From Saccharobesus litoralis (GTDB taxonomy: Bacteria; Pseudomonadota; Gammaproteobacteria; Enterobacterales; Alteromonadaceae), in the NCBI RefSeq assembly GCF_003063625.1, contig NZ_CP026604.1:5248065-5312064 (forward strand): a stretch of DNA of 64,000 bases, given 5' to 3'. This document shows positions 8,396-17,696 of the stretch, one piece after another. The position numbers were made by a program, and so were the translations under genes. Each line of letters opens with the position of its first letter. Within the stretch, counting starts at the first letter, position 1. The notes beneath the pieces were generated by a model. The model made no database searches. It worked only from the letters and a program-made list of their open reading frames with translations, and was not told the DNA's origin.

Positions 8396-9136
8396 TTAGT
8401 TCAACAAGGTACGTTTGAATAAGTCGACCGCCATACCATACACGCGCAGAGCCAACTCAGGATCGTAACGATCACCCTCATCACGCATAAAAGCGTGTTG
8501 AGCGTTAAATTCATGCCAAGTAAAGTTAACACCAGCGTCAATTAATTTGTGGTGTATTTTAAAGCGACCTTCATTAGGTACGTGCGGATCTTGTTTACCC
8601 CACACCATCATTAATTCACCTTTAATATCAGGCGTACGCTCAAAACTATTGTTGCCTTGCTCTGCGGGCAACGTATCGGAATGAATATCTGTTGCATACA
8701 AACAGCAAGCCGCTGCAATTTTAGGGTTTAACGCAGCCCGATAGGCCAAATGCCCGCCAATACACACACCCATAGCCCCGACTCGACCGTTGCTATAGGT
8801 TAACTGCGTAGCATAATCAATCATAGCTTGTGTATCTGAATCATGTGATTCCAACGGTTTAGTCCATTTGTCTTGGTTGCCCTTATCCTTGCCTTCATCA
8901 TCATAAGCGAGCACAGTACCAATTGGATTAAGCTCATGAAACACTTCTGGCACCAAAACAATAAAACCATGCCCTGCCATAATGGCGGCGGTTCGTGCAA
9001 TCGGTGCGGTTTGCTGAAAGATTTCTGAATAAAAAATAATGGTAGGGTATTTACCCTCAGCAACTGGGCGATAAACATAGGTACGCATTTCACCAGTTGG
9101 CGTGGTTAAATCAACAGTTTCGGTTTGAATAATCAT
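8396..9136 (-). CDS. Dienelactone hydrolase family protein
   Basis: This is a cytoplasmic alpha/beta hydrolase of 246 residues. The triad can be placed: Cys125 in G-V-C-I-G-G-H (the Cys nucleophile typical of dienelactone hydrolases), Asp183 in G-K-Q-D-P-H and His214 in N-A-Q-H-A-F, with Glu38 in Y-S-E-I-F near the active-site Glu of the family. It ends five bases from the convergent cyclase gene. Natural substrate is unknown; no chlorocatechol-pathway genes are nearby. Confidence 0.88.
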   Translation of the reverse strand: MIIQTETVDLTTPTGEMRTYVYRPVAEGKYPTIIFYSEIFQQTAPIARTAAIMAGHGFIVLVPEVFHELNPIGTVLAYDDEGKDKGNQDKWTKPLESHDSDTQAMIDYATQLTYSNGRVGAMGVCIGGHLAYRAALNPKIAAACCLYATDIHSDTLPAEQGNNSFERTPDIKGELMMVWGKQDPHVPNEGRFKIHHKLIDAGVNFTWHEFNAQHAFMRDEGDRYDPELALRVYGMAVDLFKRTLLN

Positions 9137-9230
9137 GTGTGGATTAAGTTATTTTTAATTTAGTTTATAAGTTTGCCTAGCAGTATAACCAGATTAACAA
9201 AAAAACGCAGGGCTGTAGCAAAACAGATGA

Positions 9231-11663
9231 CTACTTCTGGCTTTGTGGCAATGCCAATAAATCTTTAATCGGTAAAGGACGCGACATAAAGTAACCCTGA
9301 ATATATTCACATTTCTGTTGCTTAAGAAAATCCATATGCTCTTGCGTTTCAACCCCTTCGGCTATGGTTTCTAGCCCCAACTTGTGGGCCATAGCAATGA
9401 TTGCCGATGAAATTTCCACATCGTTTTTATCATTCGGCACTCCCATAATAAACGACCTGTCGATTTTGACACAATCAATAGGAAAGCGTTTTAAGTAAGC
9501 CAAGGACGAATACCCTGTGCCAAAATCATCAATGGATAAACGACAACCTAAATCGCGCAATGCCTGCATAATTTTAATGGCTTTGCCTGTGTCTTCCATC
9601 ACCAAAGATTCAGTTAACTCAAATTCTAATTGCTTAGCCGAAATAGCATATTTACCGAGTGCACTTTGAATATCGTCTAGCAAATCAGATGAGAAAAACT
9701 GCCGTGCCGATAAATTAATTGCAATGCCATTAATACCGATAGCCGCAAGCGTATCGCCATGCTCGCTAATCAAACAGCAGACTTTATCGATGACAGCTCG
9801 ACCAATTTGATTAATTAAGTCAGTCTCTTCGGCAATTGTAATAAACTTAATCGGAGGAATAAAACCATCCTCTTCGTCAATCCAGCGCACCAAAGCCTCC
9901 CCCCAATTAAAACAACCTCGTTTTAAATCGTATTGTGGCTGTACATAAACTTCGAGCTGGTCAGCTGCAATGGCTTTTTTCAATTTGCGCTCAATACGCA
10001 TTTTTTCTTTCAGCTCGTTATCCAGTTCTGAAGAAAAATAAGCGACTTGATTACGGCCATTTTCTTTGGCCTTGTACATAGCGATATCAGCATTTTTCAC
10101 TAATTCCTCTGCGGTAGAGGCATCTTGTGGGTAAACGGCAACCCCAATTGACGCTGAAATATCGAATGTTTGGCTATAGATACCAATCGGCTCCTGCATG
10201 GCCTTAACTATGCGAGTGGCAACTTTGTCTATTTGACTGGGTTCATTGATATCTTGTAACAAGATCATAAATTCATCGCCGCCCATACGAGAGACCACAT
10301 CTTCATTAAACACAGCTTGACGAATACATTGGGCTAACTTAACCAACAACTCGTCACCCGCGTCATGCCCCAAGGTATCATTAATTTTTTTAAAGTGATC
10401 TAAATCCAACATGAGTACAGCAATTGCGTGTTCATGTTTTCGCGCATTTTCCAAACTAAAATGTAAGTGATCACGGAAAAAACGCCGATTGGGTAAATCG
10501 GTTAGCGGATCATAAAAAGCCAGTTTTTCTAGTTCAAGCTGGGCATTTTTTAATTCAGTTGCATCAACTAGCGAGCCAATAATACCTGTCACTTTTTGTG
10601 TATTGGCATCCACTAACGGCGCAAAATACTCAATAAACGTCATTTCAGTTTGCGAAACAGGGCAAATGAATTGGTATTCCAACATTTGCGCTTGCTGGCG
10701 ATGTTCTACTTTTTCTAAGCAATTGTGATAAAGCCGTTGCTGGCTTTGCGGTAGATTATTGACGAATGGTGCTACGGCCTCAAAGTTATCGTAACTGGTG
10801 ATCTCTCGCCAACGCCGATTGGTAAACGTTTTAAATGACTCAGGGTTACCTTCTTTGGCAAACTCGCGAGCATAAATGCCAATCGGCGCATTTTCGGCCA
10901 ATACTCTAAAACGGGACTCCGACGCTAACGCCGCTGCGTTTTCTTGGGCAAGACTATCAAGCATGCGATTAAATGCATTAACCAAAAGCCCAACTTCATC
11001 ATCGCTTTCCTTTTTTGCTCGTAAATTTGAAAACGGATCATGAATGATAGCCATTGCCGTTTCTTGCAGATGATGTAACGGTGCTAAAATGACCGACAAT
11101 AAGCGCCGCGCTAATAAAAACGCAAGGATCAGCGCAATAATAACGACAATACCATTGGTTAGTAACAAATAGCTTAATACATTGCCAATATAGTCCAAGT
11201 TAGATCGCGTATATAAATAACCAACAGATTGACCTTGATCGGTTACTGGCACCCGCACAATTAACTTTGCCGTATCAAATTCGTGTTCAATTAGCGCTAA
11301 ATCCATTTTGTCAAAGCGCTCCTCACAACTAGCGACTAACCCCTGTTTTGTATAATGGCTAAAAAAATCACCATTGCCATCATACAAACAAAACATCTCT
11401 ATTGAGTTATGAAAGCGGCCAACTGATAAATTCACCTCTGCGGCTTGATTATCAAAGAAAATCAGCGCCGCAATCGAGCGATTAGCAACAATCTGACTAA
11501 TCACGGATATATCGTTAACTAAACGCTTTTTGGCCAGATTATTTTCAACAACGGTAACACTGATACTAATGATAGCCAGAGCCAACAAACAGGTCAGCAC
11601 CACGACTTTAGCCACTCTAAATTCAAACCGCTTAAACTTACTGATCCCTGTCATAGTAGTCAT
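9231..11663 (-). CDS. YfiN-like membrane GGDEF-EAL protein with HAMP and PAS domains
   Basis: The 810-residue protein has a transmembrane helix at about 20-42, a periplasmic CHASE8-like domain, a second helix near 165-187, HAMP (about 190-245), PAS (about 255-375), GGDEF with intact M-G-G-D-E-F near 461-465, and EAL with G-E-A-L-V-R near 588. E-L-T-E-S and D-D-F-G-T-G-Y further on support an intact phosphodiesterase. It overlaps the upstream YfiR-like gene by four bases (ATGA), so the two are translationally coupled. Pseudomonas YfiN/TpbB is a CHASE8-HAMP-GGDEF enzyme repressed by YfiR; this version adds PAS and EAL, so the net effect on c-di-GMP cannot be told from sequence. Confidence 0.9.
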   Translation of the reverse strand: MTTMTGISKFKRFEFRVAKVVVLTCLLALAIISISVTVVENNLAKKRLVNDISVISQIVANRSIAALIFFDNQAAEVNLSVGRFHNSIEMFCLYDGNGDFFSHYTKQGLVASCEERFDKMDLALIEHEFDTAKLIVRVPVTDQGQSVGYLYTRSNLDYIGNVLSYLLLTNGIVVIIALILAFLLARRLLSVILAPLHHLQETAMAIIHDPFSNLRAKKESDDEVGLLVNAFNRMLDSLAQENAAALASESRFRVLAENAPIGIYAREFAKEGNPESFKTFTNRRWREITSYDNFEAVAPFVNNLPQSQQRLYHNCLEKVEHRQQAQMLEYQFICPVSQTEMTFIEYFAPLVDANTQKVTGIIGSLVDATELKNAQLELEKLAFYDPLTDLPNRRFFRDHLHFSLENARKHEHAIAVLMLDLDHFKKINDTLGHDAGDELLVKLAQCIRQAVFNEDVVSRMGGDEFMILLQDINEPSQIDKVATRIVKAMQEPIGIYSQTFDISASIGVAVYPQDASTAEELVKNADIAMYKAKENGRNQVAYFSSELDNELKEKMRIERKLKKAIAADQLEVYVQPQYDLKRGCFNWGEALVRWIDEEDGFIPPIKFITIAEETDLINQIGRAVIDKVCCLISEHGDTLAAIGINGIAINLSARQFFSSDLLDDIQSALGKYAISAKQLEFELTESLVMEDTGKAIKIMQALRDLGCRLSIDDFGTGYSSLAYLKRFPIDCVKIDRSFIMGVPNDKNDVEISSAIIAMAHKLGLETIAEGVETQEHMDFLKQQKCEYIQGYFMSRPLPIKDLLALPQSQK

Positions 11664-12202
11664 CGATTAATGCGACTCGCTAATTCTAAAAGTGACGAGC
11701 TAAAAGAAATATTATTAGCCTGAACATAAGGCATGTTTATCTCAAAGCCAATTCGTTGATTACGTTTAACTAGATTTATCGCGGTTTGATTACCAAAACG
11801 ACAACTATCACAAACCGTAAGCTGACTGCCAACCCCTGTTGGATATTGCCCTGACCACTCGTCACCAATAATCAGCACCGAACAGACATCGGTTTGTGGA
11901 AGTGATATAACATTTTTAGTATCAACAGCGTGGCCTTTAACTGTCACTCTGCTACTGGCTTGAACTAGCTTATCTTTTGATTGGACATCACCAAGAAAAC
12001 AAATCGTGATGGGCTTTGAAGAGTCGATGGGCGGCTGCCATTCCGTAAAACGTAGAATACCTAGCACAACCGCAGCGCGTAAACTGGCTTCATCTGGGCT
12101 TTTTGCAGACGCAAGATTGCCTAGCAACATACTTACAACCGTTACCAACAGCAGCCAACAGCCCTTAACTTGGGATTTACTAGCTATCTGCATACTAAGC
12201 AC
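11660..12202 (-). CDS. YfiR family periplasmic protein (DUF4154)
   Basis: A secreted protein of 180 residues with an N-terminal signal region (about 1-33, ending L-A-S-A). It has the YfiR pattern: A-A-V-V-L-G-I-L-R-F-T-E-W early, then cysteines in I-C-F-L, V-C-S-V-L and C-D-S-C that can form the redox disulfides known in YfiR, and a C-terminal N-I-S-F-S-S-S-L-L. In Pseudomonas YfiR represses the cyclase YfiN from the periplasm. Here the gene is coupled by a 4-base overlap to the GGDEF-EAL gene, which supports the same pairing. No yfiB-like lipoprotein follows. Confidence 0.88.
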   Translation of the reverse strand: MLSMQIASKSQVKGCWLLLVTVVSMLLGNLASAKSPDEASLRAAVVLGILRFTEWQPPIDSSKPITICFLGDVQSKDKLVQASSRVTVKGHAVDTKNVISLPQTDVCSVLIIGDEWSGQYPTGVGSQLTVCDSCRFGNQTAINLVKRNQRIGFEINMPYVQANNISFSSSLLELASRINR

Positions 12203-12447
12203 TTGTCGGCTAAACCGGCTTAGTCTCCCTGCAACCTGAAATAGAATTCATTACGCCTTTTTATAATAGTTGTTGGTCATTTTTAGAACAGCATGTCGAA
12301 TTTAAACAAAAATAGCAAGCATGCCGTCACTCACTTATTTATAGAGAGTATAGAAAAGCTTAAGCCAATAAAAAAGCAGATTAACGCCATAAATCAAAGT
12401 GATAGTTAATGACTAAAAATGTAAGTTCGTTTTATTAGCCCTAAAAG
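12203..12447. other. Intergenic region upstream of the YfiR-like gene
   Basis: No coding frame or RNA gene is visible. The stretch is AT-rich and should hold the promoter of the YfiR/YfiN-like pair, but no near-consensus promoter could be picked with confidence. Confidence 0.4.
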
Positions 12448-12474
12448 CAAAAACCCCGCATATAGCGGGGTTTC
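12448..12474 (-). terminator. Terminator of the rpsF-priB-rpsR-rplI operon
   Basis: AAACCCCGC and GCGGGGTTT form a perfect stem with an ATATA-type loop. On the minus strand it is followed by a short T run, about 30 bases after the rplI stop. Confidence 0.88.
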
Positions 12475-12501
12475 TGTCTTGAATCAGGTTAGCTTTACAA
12501 A

Positions 12502-12954
12502 TTAGGCTTCAGGGATGATGTCTAATTTGATAGTCGCTGTCACTTCACCGTGAACTTGAATAGCAATGTCGAACTCGCCAACTTCACGAAGTACACCGTT
12601 AGGTAAACGTACTTCTGATTTAACAACTTCAACACCAGCTTCTGTCACAGCATCAGCAATGTCACGAGTACCGATAGAGCCGAATAGCTTACCTTCGTCA
12701 CCTGCTTTAGTCGCAATAGTCACTGTGCCTAATGCACCTAACTTATCAGCACGAGCTTGAGCAGCAGCTAATGTTTCAGCTAATTTAGCTTCTAATTCAG
12801 CACGTTGTGCTTCAAAGTGAGCTACGTTAGCTTCAGTTGCTGGAACTGCTTTACCTTGTGGGAATAAGAAGTTACGTGCGTAACCTGCTTTAACGCTTAC
12901 TTGATCGCCTAAACCACCTAAGTTTGCGATTTTGTCTAAAAGAATGATATTCAT
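12502..12954 (-). CDS. rplI: 50S ribosomal protein L9
   Basis: This is a structural protein of the large ribosomal subunit that binds 23S rRNA near the L1 stalk. The 150-residue length and the opening [13 protein letters not shown] with the following G-Y-A-R-N-F-L-F-P motif are diagnostic. It is the last gene of the rpsF operon, before a strong terminator. Confidence 0.98.
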   Translation of the reverse strand: MNIILLDKIANLGGLGDQVSVKAGYARNFLFPQGKAVPATEANVAHFEAQRAELEAKLAETLAAAQARADKLGALGTVTIATKAGDEGKLFGSIGTRDIADAVTEAGVEVVKSEVRLPNGVLREVGEFDIAIQVHGEVTATIKLDIIPEA

Positions 12955-12989
12955 TTTGACTTTACCTTTCTAAACTATGGGGCTAATAA

Positions 12990-13536
<547 letters not shown>

Positions 13537-13538
13537 AC

Positions 13539-13928
13539 TTACTCAGCAGCTTCTTGTGCTGGTGCTTCTTTAGCCGGTGCAGCATCTTCTCTGCGAGGAC
13601 GAGCAGTTTCTTCTTTTTTAACTAAAGGAGAAGCTTCAGTCACAGCTGCTTTAGTACGTACAACTAAGTTACGTAATACCGCATCGTTAAAGCGGAAAGC
13701 TGTTTCTAATTCGTCGATCGCTGCAGAAGGCGCTTCAACGTTTAATAAAACGTAGTGTGCTTTATGCAATTTTTCGATTGGGTAAGCTAACTGGCGACGG
13801 CCCCAGTCTTCTAAACGGTGGATTTGACCACCAGCACTTTTGATTACGTCAGTATAACGCTCAATCATGCCTGGAACTTGTTCACTCTGATCAGGGTGAA
13901 CCATAAATACGATTTCGTAATGACGCAT
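13539..13928 (-). CDS. rpsF: 30S ribosomal protein S6
   Basis: Small-subunit platform protein that partners S18. The opening [15 protein letters not shown] is diagnostic. The C-terminal tail is extended and rich in Ala, Glu and Pro, giving 129 residues in line with proteobacterial S6. It is the first gene of the operon, with AAGGAG ahead of ATG and a structured leader upstream. Confidence 0.97.
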   Translation of the reverse strand: MRHYEIVFMVHPDQSEQVPGMIERYTDVIKSAGGQIHRLEDWGRRQLAYPIEKLHKAHYVLLNVEAPSAAIDELETAFRFNDAVLRNLVVRTKAAVTEASPLVKKEETARPRREDAAPAKEAPAQEAAE

Positions 13929-13964
13929 TATTGCTCCTTACGGTTATTAAGCCCCGAGAACAGC

Positions 13965-14010
13965 TCAGCTGGACTGCCTATGGAGGCAAGGAACGGATTT
14001 GGATAGCTGA
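13965..14010 (-). promoter_or_regulatory. Probable S6:S18-binding autoregulatory leader
   Basis: In the untranslated leader of rpsF, an outer stem TCAGCT/AGCTGA encloses an inner TGCC-TCCATA-GGCA hairpin, and the asymmetric loop between them carries CCG in A-A-A-T-C-C-G-T-T-C-C. The published S6:S18 leader motif is a hairpin with a conserved CCG in an internal loop upstream of rpsF, bound by the S6-S18 dimer to repress its own operon. The match is by eye only. Confidence 0.5.
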
Positions 14011-14021
14011 TAAGGGCGCGG

Positions 14022-14050
14022 AGTTTACAGCATGATTAAGATTTGTGCAA
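14022..14050 (-). promoter_or_regulatory. Sigma-70 promoter of the rpsF operon
   Basis: On the minus strand, TTGCAC is followed after 17 bases by TAAACT, then a GC-rich discriminator (CCGCGCCC) typical of stringently controlled ribosomal promoters. Transcription would begin just ahead of the S6:S18 leader hairpin. Confidence 0.7.
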
Positions 14051-14066
14051 TGGAATTTAACACTGG

Positions 14067-14891
14067 CTAGAGGTTTATTTGAATACCGATAAATACACTT
14101 TCTTCACGCTCAGAGGACGGCGTTTGATTTAGGTTTTCATGTAAAGTTTCATCTACTGTTGCTTCGACATAGCCCCCGACTTTATCGCTCCAACTATATA
14201 GCGCACCAATTGACACTGCCTGACCATCGACATGACTATCTGTTTGCGATTGACGATACGACTCTTCTTCTTTAGTCACTTGAAATGCGCTATACAAGGT
14301 TAACTTGTCACCAAAGCCATAACCTAGTCTGACGGCCAATGCTTTAGTGTCTTGATTTGAAGCGCCTTGTGAGTCTAGCTCGTAAATATCAAACTGCTTC
14401 AAGGCAACCCCAGCATAAACAGCAGAGCCTAACACCCGATTAAAATCTGCGCCAAAAGCCATACTGTTTCGTTCAAATAAGGTATCTTTGCCGGCAACAG
14501 CAGTTTGAATTTGTAATTGCGAAAATGACGCCCTTAACGCAGCTTTATGATCTAAGTGGTATTTTAATGAGACTGATTTATCAAATGGTTGACTGTCAGC
14601 GGCAAATGTCGACGTTGTTTGCAACGCAATATCTAGCGATTGCTGCTTACTACGCTGCCAGCGGCGAGTTAACTTAGGTTCTCGTATTACTGTCGATGCA
14701 TATTCTGTACGAAAGTTATCAATAGTAGAAGGTTGAGGTGATGAGGCTAAATTAGCGGTTTGAACGGAATCAATACTGACAAATGCAGCATCTAAACCAG
14801 CGACAGGTAAAGCATGTAATATATTCGCGTATACCGGCATCATCACTGTCGCCGTTATCACCAGCAAAATGTGTTTCGCAAAACGATACAT
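14067..14891 (-). CDS. Secreted protein, probably a small outer-membrane beta-barrel
   Basis: The 274-residue product has a signal peptide (about 1-22, ending V-Y-A). From residue 95 on there are alternating polar/hydrophobic strands such as V-S-L-K-Y-H-L, M-A-F-G-A-D-F, A-V-R-L-G-Y-G-F-G and V-F-I-G-I-Q-I-N-L at the very C-terminus, as in porin-like barrels. I do not recognise the family. It is transcribed away from the adjacent fimT gene and toward rpsF, and has no obvious partner. Confidence 0.7.
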   Translation of the reverse strand: MYRFAKHILLVITATVMMPVYANILHALPVAGLDAAFVSIDSVQTANLASSPQPSTIDNFRTEYASTVIREPKLTRRWQRSKQQSLDIALQTTSTFAADSQPFDKSVSLKYHLDHKAALRASFSQLQIQTAVAGKDTLFERNSMAFGADFNRVLGSAVYAGVALKQFDIYELDSQGASNQDTKALAVRLGYGFGDKLTLYSAFQVTKEEESYRQSQTDSHVDGQAVSIGALYSWSDKVGGYVEATVDETLHENLNQTPSSEREESVFIGIQINL

Positions 14892-15110
14892 TACATCTAC
14901 CCAATATTAGTTTTGTTATAATGTTTTTTAACGCACTGTTATGTATTTATAGTCCACAAAAACCAACATCTCTAGTATTAAGCTGAATAATTCCTGCAGA
15001 TTGACCAAGCTTTTACAATAATGCCAAACCATCTATCGAAATATCGTTATTTTACAGGGGACAATATTTTGTAGTATGGTAAATCAACTAAAGGAATAGG
15101 AAGCCCTCAG

Positions 15111-15674
15111 ATGCGCAATGGATTTACGCTAATCGAATTTCTAATGACTGCCGCCATTTTAATTATTTTAATGACTCTGGCTGTACCCACCATGACAGAA
15201 GCACGTATGCACTATAACGTGTTTGATGTGATCAGTAGCTTAAAACAAGACCTAAGCTATGCTCGCCATATTGGTCTAGCCCAAGGCCAGCGCGTGACTT
15301 TATGTCCGCTCGACAACTCACAAAAGTGCAGTAAAAATTGGCAAACCGGCTACCGTATTTTCATTGACAGTGGCAAATTAGGTGAGTTTGAAGCGACAAC
15401 CGATACATTATTAAAGGCTGGGAAATTACCCCTAAACCAAGGTGCCTTGAGTTATACAGGCGGAAAGTATTTAACATTTGACGCGACCGGCATGCTAGAC
15501 AGTGCTTCGGGCACCTTTCAATACTGTCACAATCAAGACAAAACAGGACTTTATAGCAAAGCGGTGATCATTAACTTAAATGGACGGATCCGTGAAAGTT
15601 CAGATATCGACAACGACGGCTACCACGAAAAATCCATCTCGAACATGAATTCAGATTTACGCTGTGAGACCTAA
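15111..15674 (+). CDS. FimT/GspH-type minor pseudopilin, copy 1
   Basis: Type IV pilus minor pseudopilin, cut by the prepilin peptidase PilD after N-G and before F-T-L-I-E-F; Glu+5 is present, followed by a hydrophobic helix. The GspH-like globular domain includes four cysteines and ends in an S-D-L-R-C-E-T tail like that of copy 2 at 18400. It faces the pilV-pilW-pilX-pilE cluster convergently, 43 bases from the pilE stop. Such proteins prime pilus assembly with PilVWXE and PilY1. Confidence 0.85.
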   Translation: MRNGFTLIEFLMTAAILIILMTLAVPTMTEARMHYNVFDVISSLKQDLSYARHIGLAQGQRVTLCPLDNSQKCSKNWQTGYRIFIDSGKLGEFEATTDTLLKAGKLPLNQGALSYTGGKYLTFDATGMLDSASGTFQYCHNQDKTGLYSKAVIINLNGRIRESSDIDNDGYHEKSISNMNSDLRCET

Positions 15675-15717
15675 TTTGCGTTGGTGTTTTTATTTACGCT
15701 TTCGTTTACGTAAATCA

Positions 15718-16173
15718 TTAATTGGTATACCAGCACGTTTGCGTAGTGACATTACCCTTATGATCACGCGAAGACTTTCTTCCCGATGCTGACAAACGCA
15801 TGTCAGCACATTGGCTATCATGCTGTAATTGTGCGCCTTGCGCTTTTATAACCAACGTGACATCTAAACTAGTTTGTTGCGACTGTGCGCGCATTTTATA
15901 ATGACCGCTATCAAATAGGTACAGAAAACCATGTTCATCGCTCGGTAAGCCAAATGCCGGTGACAATAACAAAGCATATTCCCCATGTTCCGTATAGTAG
16001 CCCTCTTGCATATTCATCACTCTAACGAGCTCTTTTAACGCCTCTGTACGATTTGCTTGAGCTATATAGTGAATATAACTCGGTACAGCTAACGATACGA
16101 TAATCCCTAATATCGCGACACAGATCATGAGCTCGACTAAATTAAACCCTCTGATACTGAATTGATTAATCAT
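15718..16173 (-). CDS. PilE-like minor pilin, copy 1
   Basis: Type IV minor pilin of 151 residues with leader M-I-N-Q-F-S-I-R-G cut before F-N-L-V-E-L; Glu+5 is present. The later part (Q-E-G-Y-Y-T-E-H-G-E-Y) is typical of the PilE family. The ATG at 16173 is preferred because AAAGGG lies just before it; an in-frame ATG five codons earlier is possible. It overlaps the end of the pilX-like gene and is last in the first minor-pilin cluster. Confidence 0.82.
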   Translation of the reverse strand: MINQFSIRGFNLVELMICVAILGIIVSLAVPSYIHYIAQANRTEALKELVRVMNMQEGYYTEHGEYALLLSPAFGLPSDEHGFLYLFDSGHYKMRAQSQQTSLDVTLVIKAQGAQLQHDSQCADMRLSASGRKSSRDHKGNVTTQTCWYTN

Positions 16174-16597
16174 CGCTAACCCTTTCATATTCTAATAAAG
16201 CTTCCAATACACGGTTATTTTCTGACTCGACAATCAGTTGGTACGGATAACACTTAACTTGTAAATCGTGGCCATACTTTTGCCTTGCGCAATCTGTCAA
16301 AACTTTTTGCTCAGGGTTAGCCACAACAATGGTTTTTGATATAGGTAATTCATGTTTACCAATAGCTTGATTACTAACTAGCTGTCCTTTGTATTGACCT
16401 TGCTTGATTCGATTCAGAAATTCATCGACACTCCCCAAACTAGATTGTTCATGCTGAGCTTTGTTAAAGTAAGCGTGACTGATTTTTAGTTGCAAAACAG
16501 ACGACTGCATTAAAGTCACCGCCAACGACGCCAGCACAAATGAAAAAATCATTGCCATCACTAACGCAGCTCCTTTGATACAAGATATAGATATCAT
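16166..16597 (-). CDS. PilX-like minor pilin, copy 1
   Basis: The 143-residue protein has a short N-terminus, K-G-A-A-L-V-M-A-M-I-F, a long hydrophobic helix and a small domain with two cysteines, in the PilX position between pilW and pilE. Like many PilX proteins it lacks the canonical Glu+5. It overlaps pilE by eight bases and is seven bases after pilW. The assignment leans on synteny because sequence similarity in this family is low. Confidence 0.7.
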   Translation of the reverse strand: MISISCIKGAALVMAMIFSFVLASLAVTLMQSSVLQLKISHAYFNKAQHEQSSLGSVDEFLNRIKQGQYKGQLVSNQAIGKHELPISKTIVVANPEQKVLTDCARQKYGHDLQVKCYPYQLIVESENNRVLEALLEYERVSDD

Positions 16598-16604
16598 CCT
16601 TAAT

Positions 16605-17696
16605 TTAATCCTGATTGTAATTTATCCTCTTAACCGTTCTGCTCATGACGAGCCAAGCATATGATTTTGCCTCTAAACTATTTTTGCCAAACTTGACGAC
16701 TTTATTTCCTAAGTCAAATTTCAGCGAAGCATTACGGCTAGAACGTAGACGAGGCAACAACGTTCGAGATAACACAAAGATTTTAACGGCAACTAATTGC
16801 TCATGAGCATTTTGCCAATCGGTTAATGTTAAGTTGGACGCTGAATCAAACGAATCGACATTGCCATCTTGATTTCTATCCATACCAAACAAAAAGCCCA
16901 TATTGGCAATCCCTTCGACGAGCGGCTGACTTCTCAGCCGACCTTCACTTCGAGCCGCTGATTTGTTTTTAAACAAATACTTTCTTTTTAAAACTGGCAA
17001 GGTTAGTTTTCGTGAGTTTTTCGAATCTTTTTGGATAGTTTCATGTTCAATAAAATAAACGTGATGCTGATATTCACCAATTAAACTATTTTGATTCGTT
17101 CCATCATTAAAGCTGGGGATACTGTCGTTCCCAGCAAATAGAATTGCCTCGTTTTCGCGACTAAGCAAATAATAATGACTGTGAGATAAACTTGGCTTCA
17201 TCCAAGGGCGAAACTGTTGCGCCAAGGTTCGTTTAATTTGAATAAAATCCGTACCATGCTTAGCTTTACCAATACAATCGTTTAACACTTTGTCTTTGTT
17301 GCGTTTGGTTCCGCTCCATATAAACATAAATGGCAAAGGTGAGTTATTTTGGGAGAATGTTGCATTATTACTACTATCAATATGAGAAAAGTAACAGTCA
17401 TTACTTTTAGCACGCATCGCTACAGGGTTAAATGTGCCATCCAATTTGAAATGGCCTGTCAATGAAGAGTTAAAATTATTCCCTGTGTATTTCCCCCAAT
17501 ACCCCGCCATTTGTATATCTCTAGCCAGTAAATCTAATGCTAATCGAGCATTTTCTTGCAGTTCACTACGCTCACTTGCATCATGAATTGTTTCATCATT
17601 AGCAATTAACACATTAATCACGCTGGTAAATACAATAGTTGAAACCAAAACTCCAATTAATAACTCAACCAAACTAAATGCGTAATATTGTTTCAT
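16605..17696 (-). CDS. PilW-like minor pilin, copy 1
   Basis: The 363-residue prepilin begins M-K-Q-Y-Y-A before F-S-L-V-E-L-L-I-G-V. Glu+5 is present, but the residue before the cut site is Ala instead of Gly. L-A-R-D-I-Q-M-A-G-Y-W-G near 55-66 is the PilW signature, and D-R-N-Q-D-G-N-V-D is a Ca-loop-like stretch. The start codon overlaps the stop of pilV by one base (TGATG). The protein should sit in the tip-priming complex of the pilus. Confidence 0.83.
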   Translation of the reverse strand: MKQYYAFSLVELLIGVLVSTIVFTSVINVLIANDETIHDASERSELQENARLALDLLARDIQMAGYWGKYTGNNFNSSLTGHFKLDGTFNPVAMRAKSNDCYFSHIDSSNNATFSQNNSPLPFMFIWSGTKRNKDKVLNDCIGKAKHGTDFIQIKRTLAQQFRPWMKPSLSHSHYYLLSRENEAILFAGNDSIPSFNDGTNQNSLIGEYQHHVYFIEHETIQKDSKNSRKLTLPVLKRKYLFKNKSAARSEGRLRSQPLVEGIANMGFLFGMDRNQDGNVDSFDSASNLTLTDWQNAHEQLVAVKIFVLSRTLLPRLRSSRNASLKFDLGNKVVKFGKNSLEAKSYAWLVMSRTVKRINYNQD

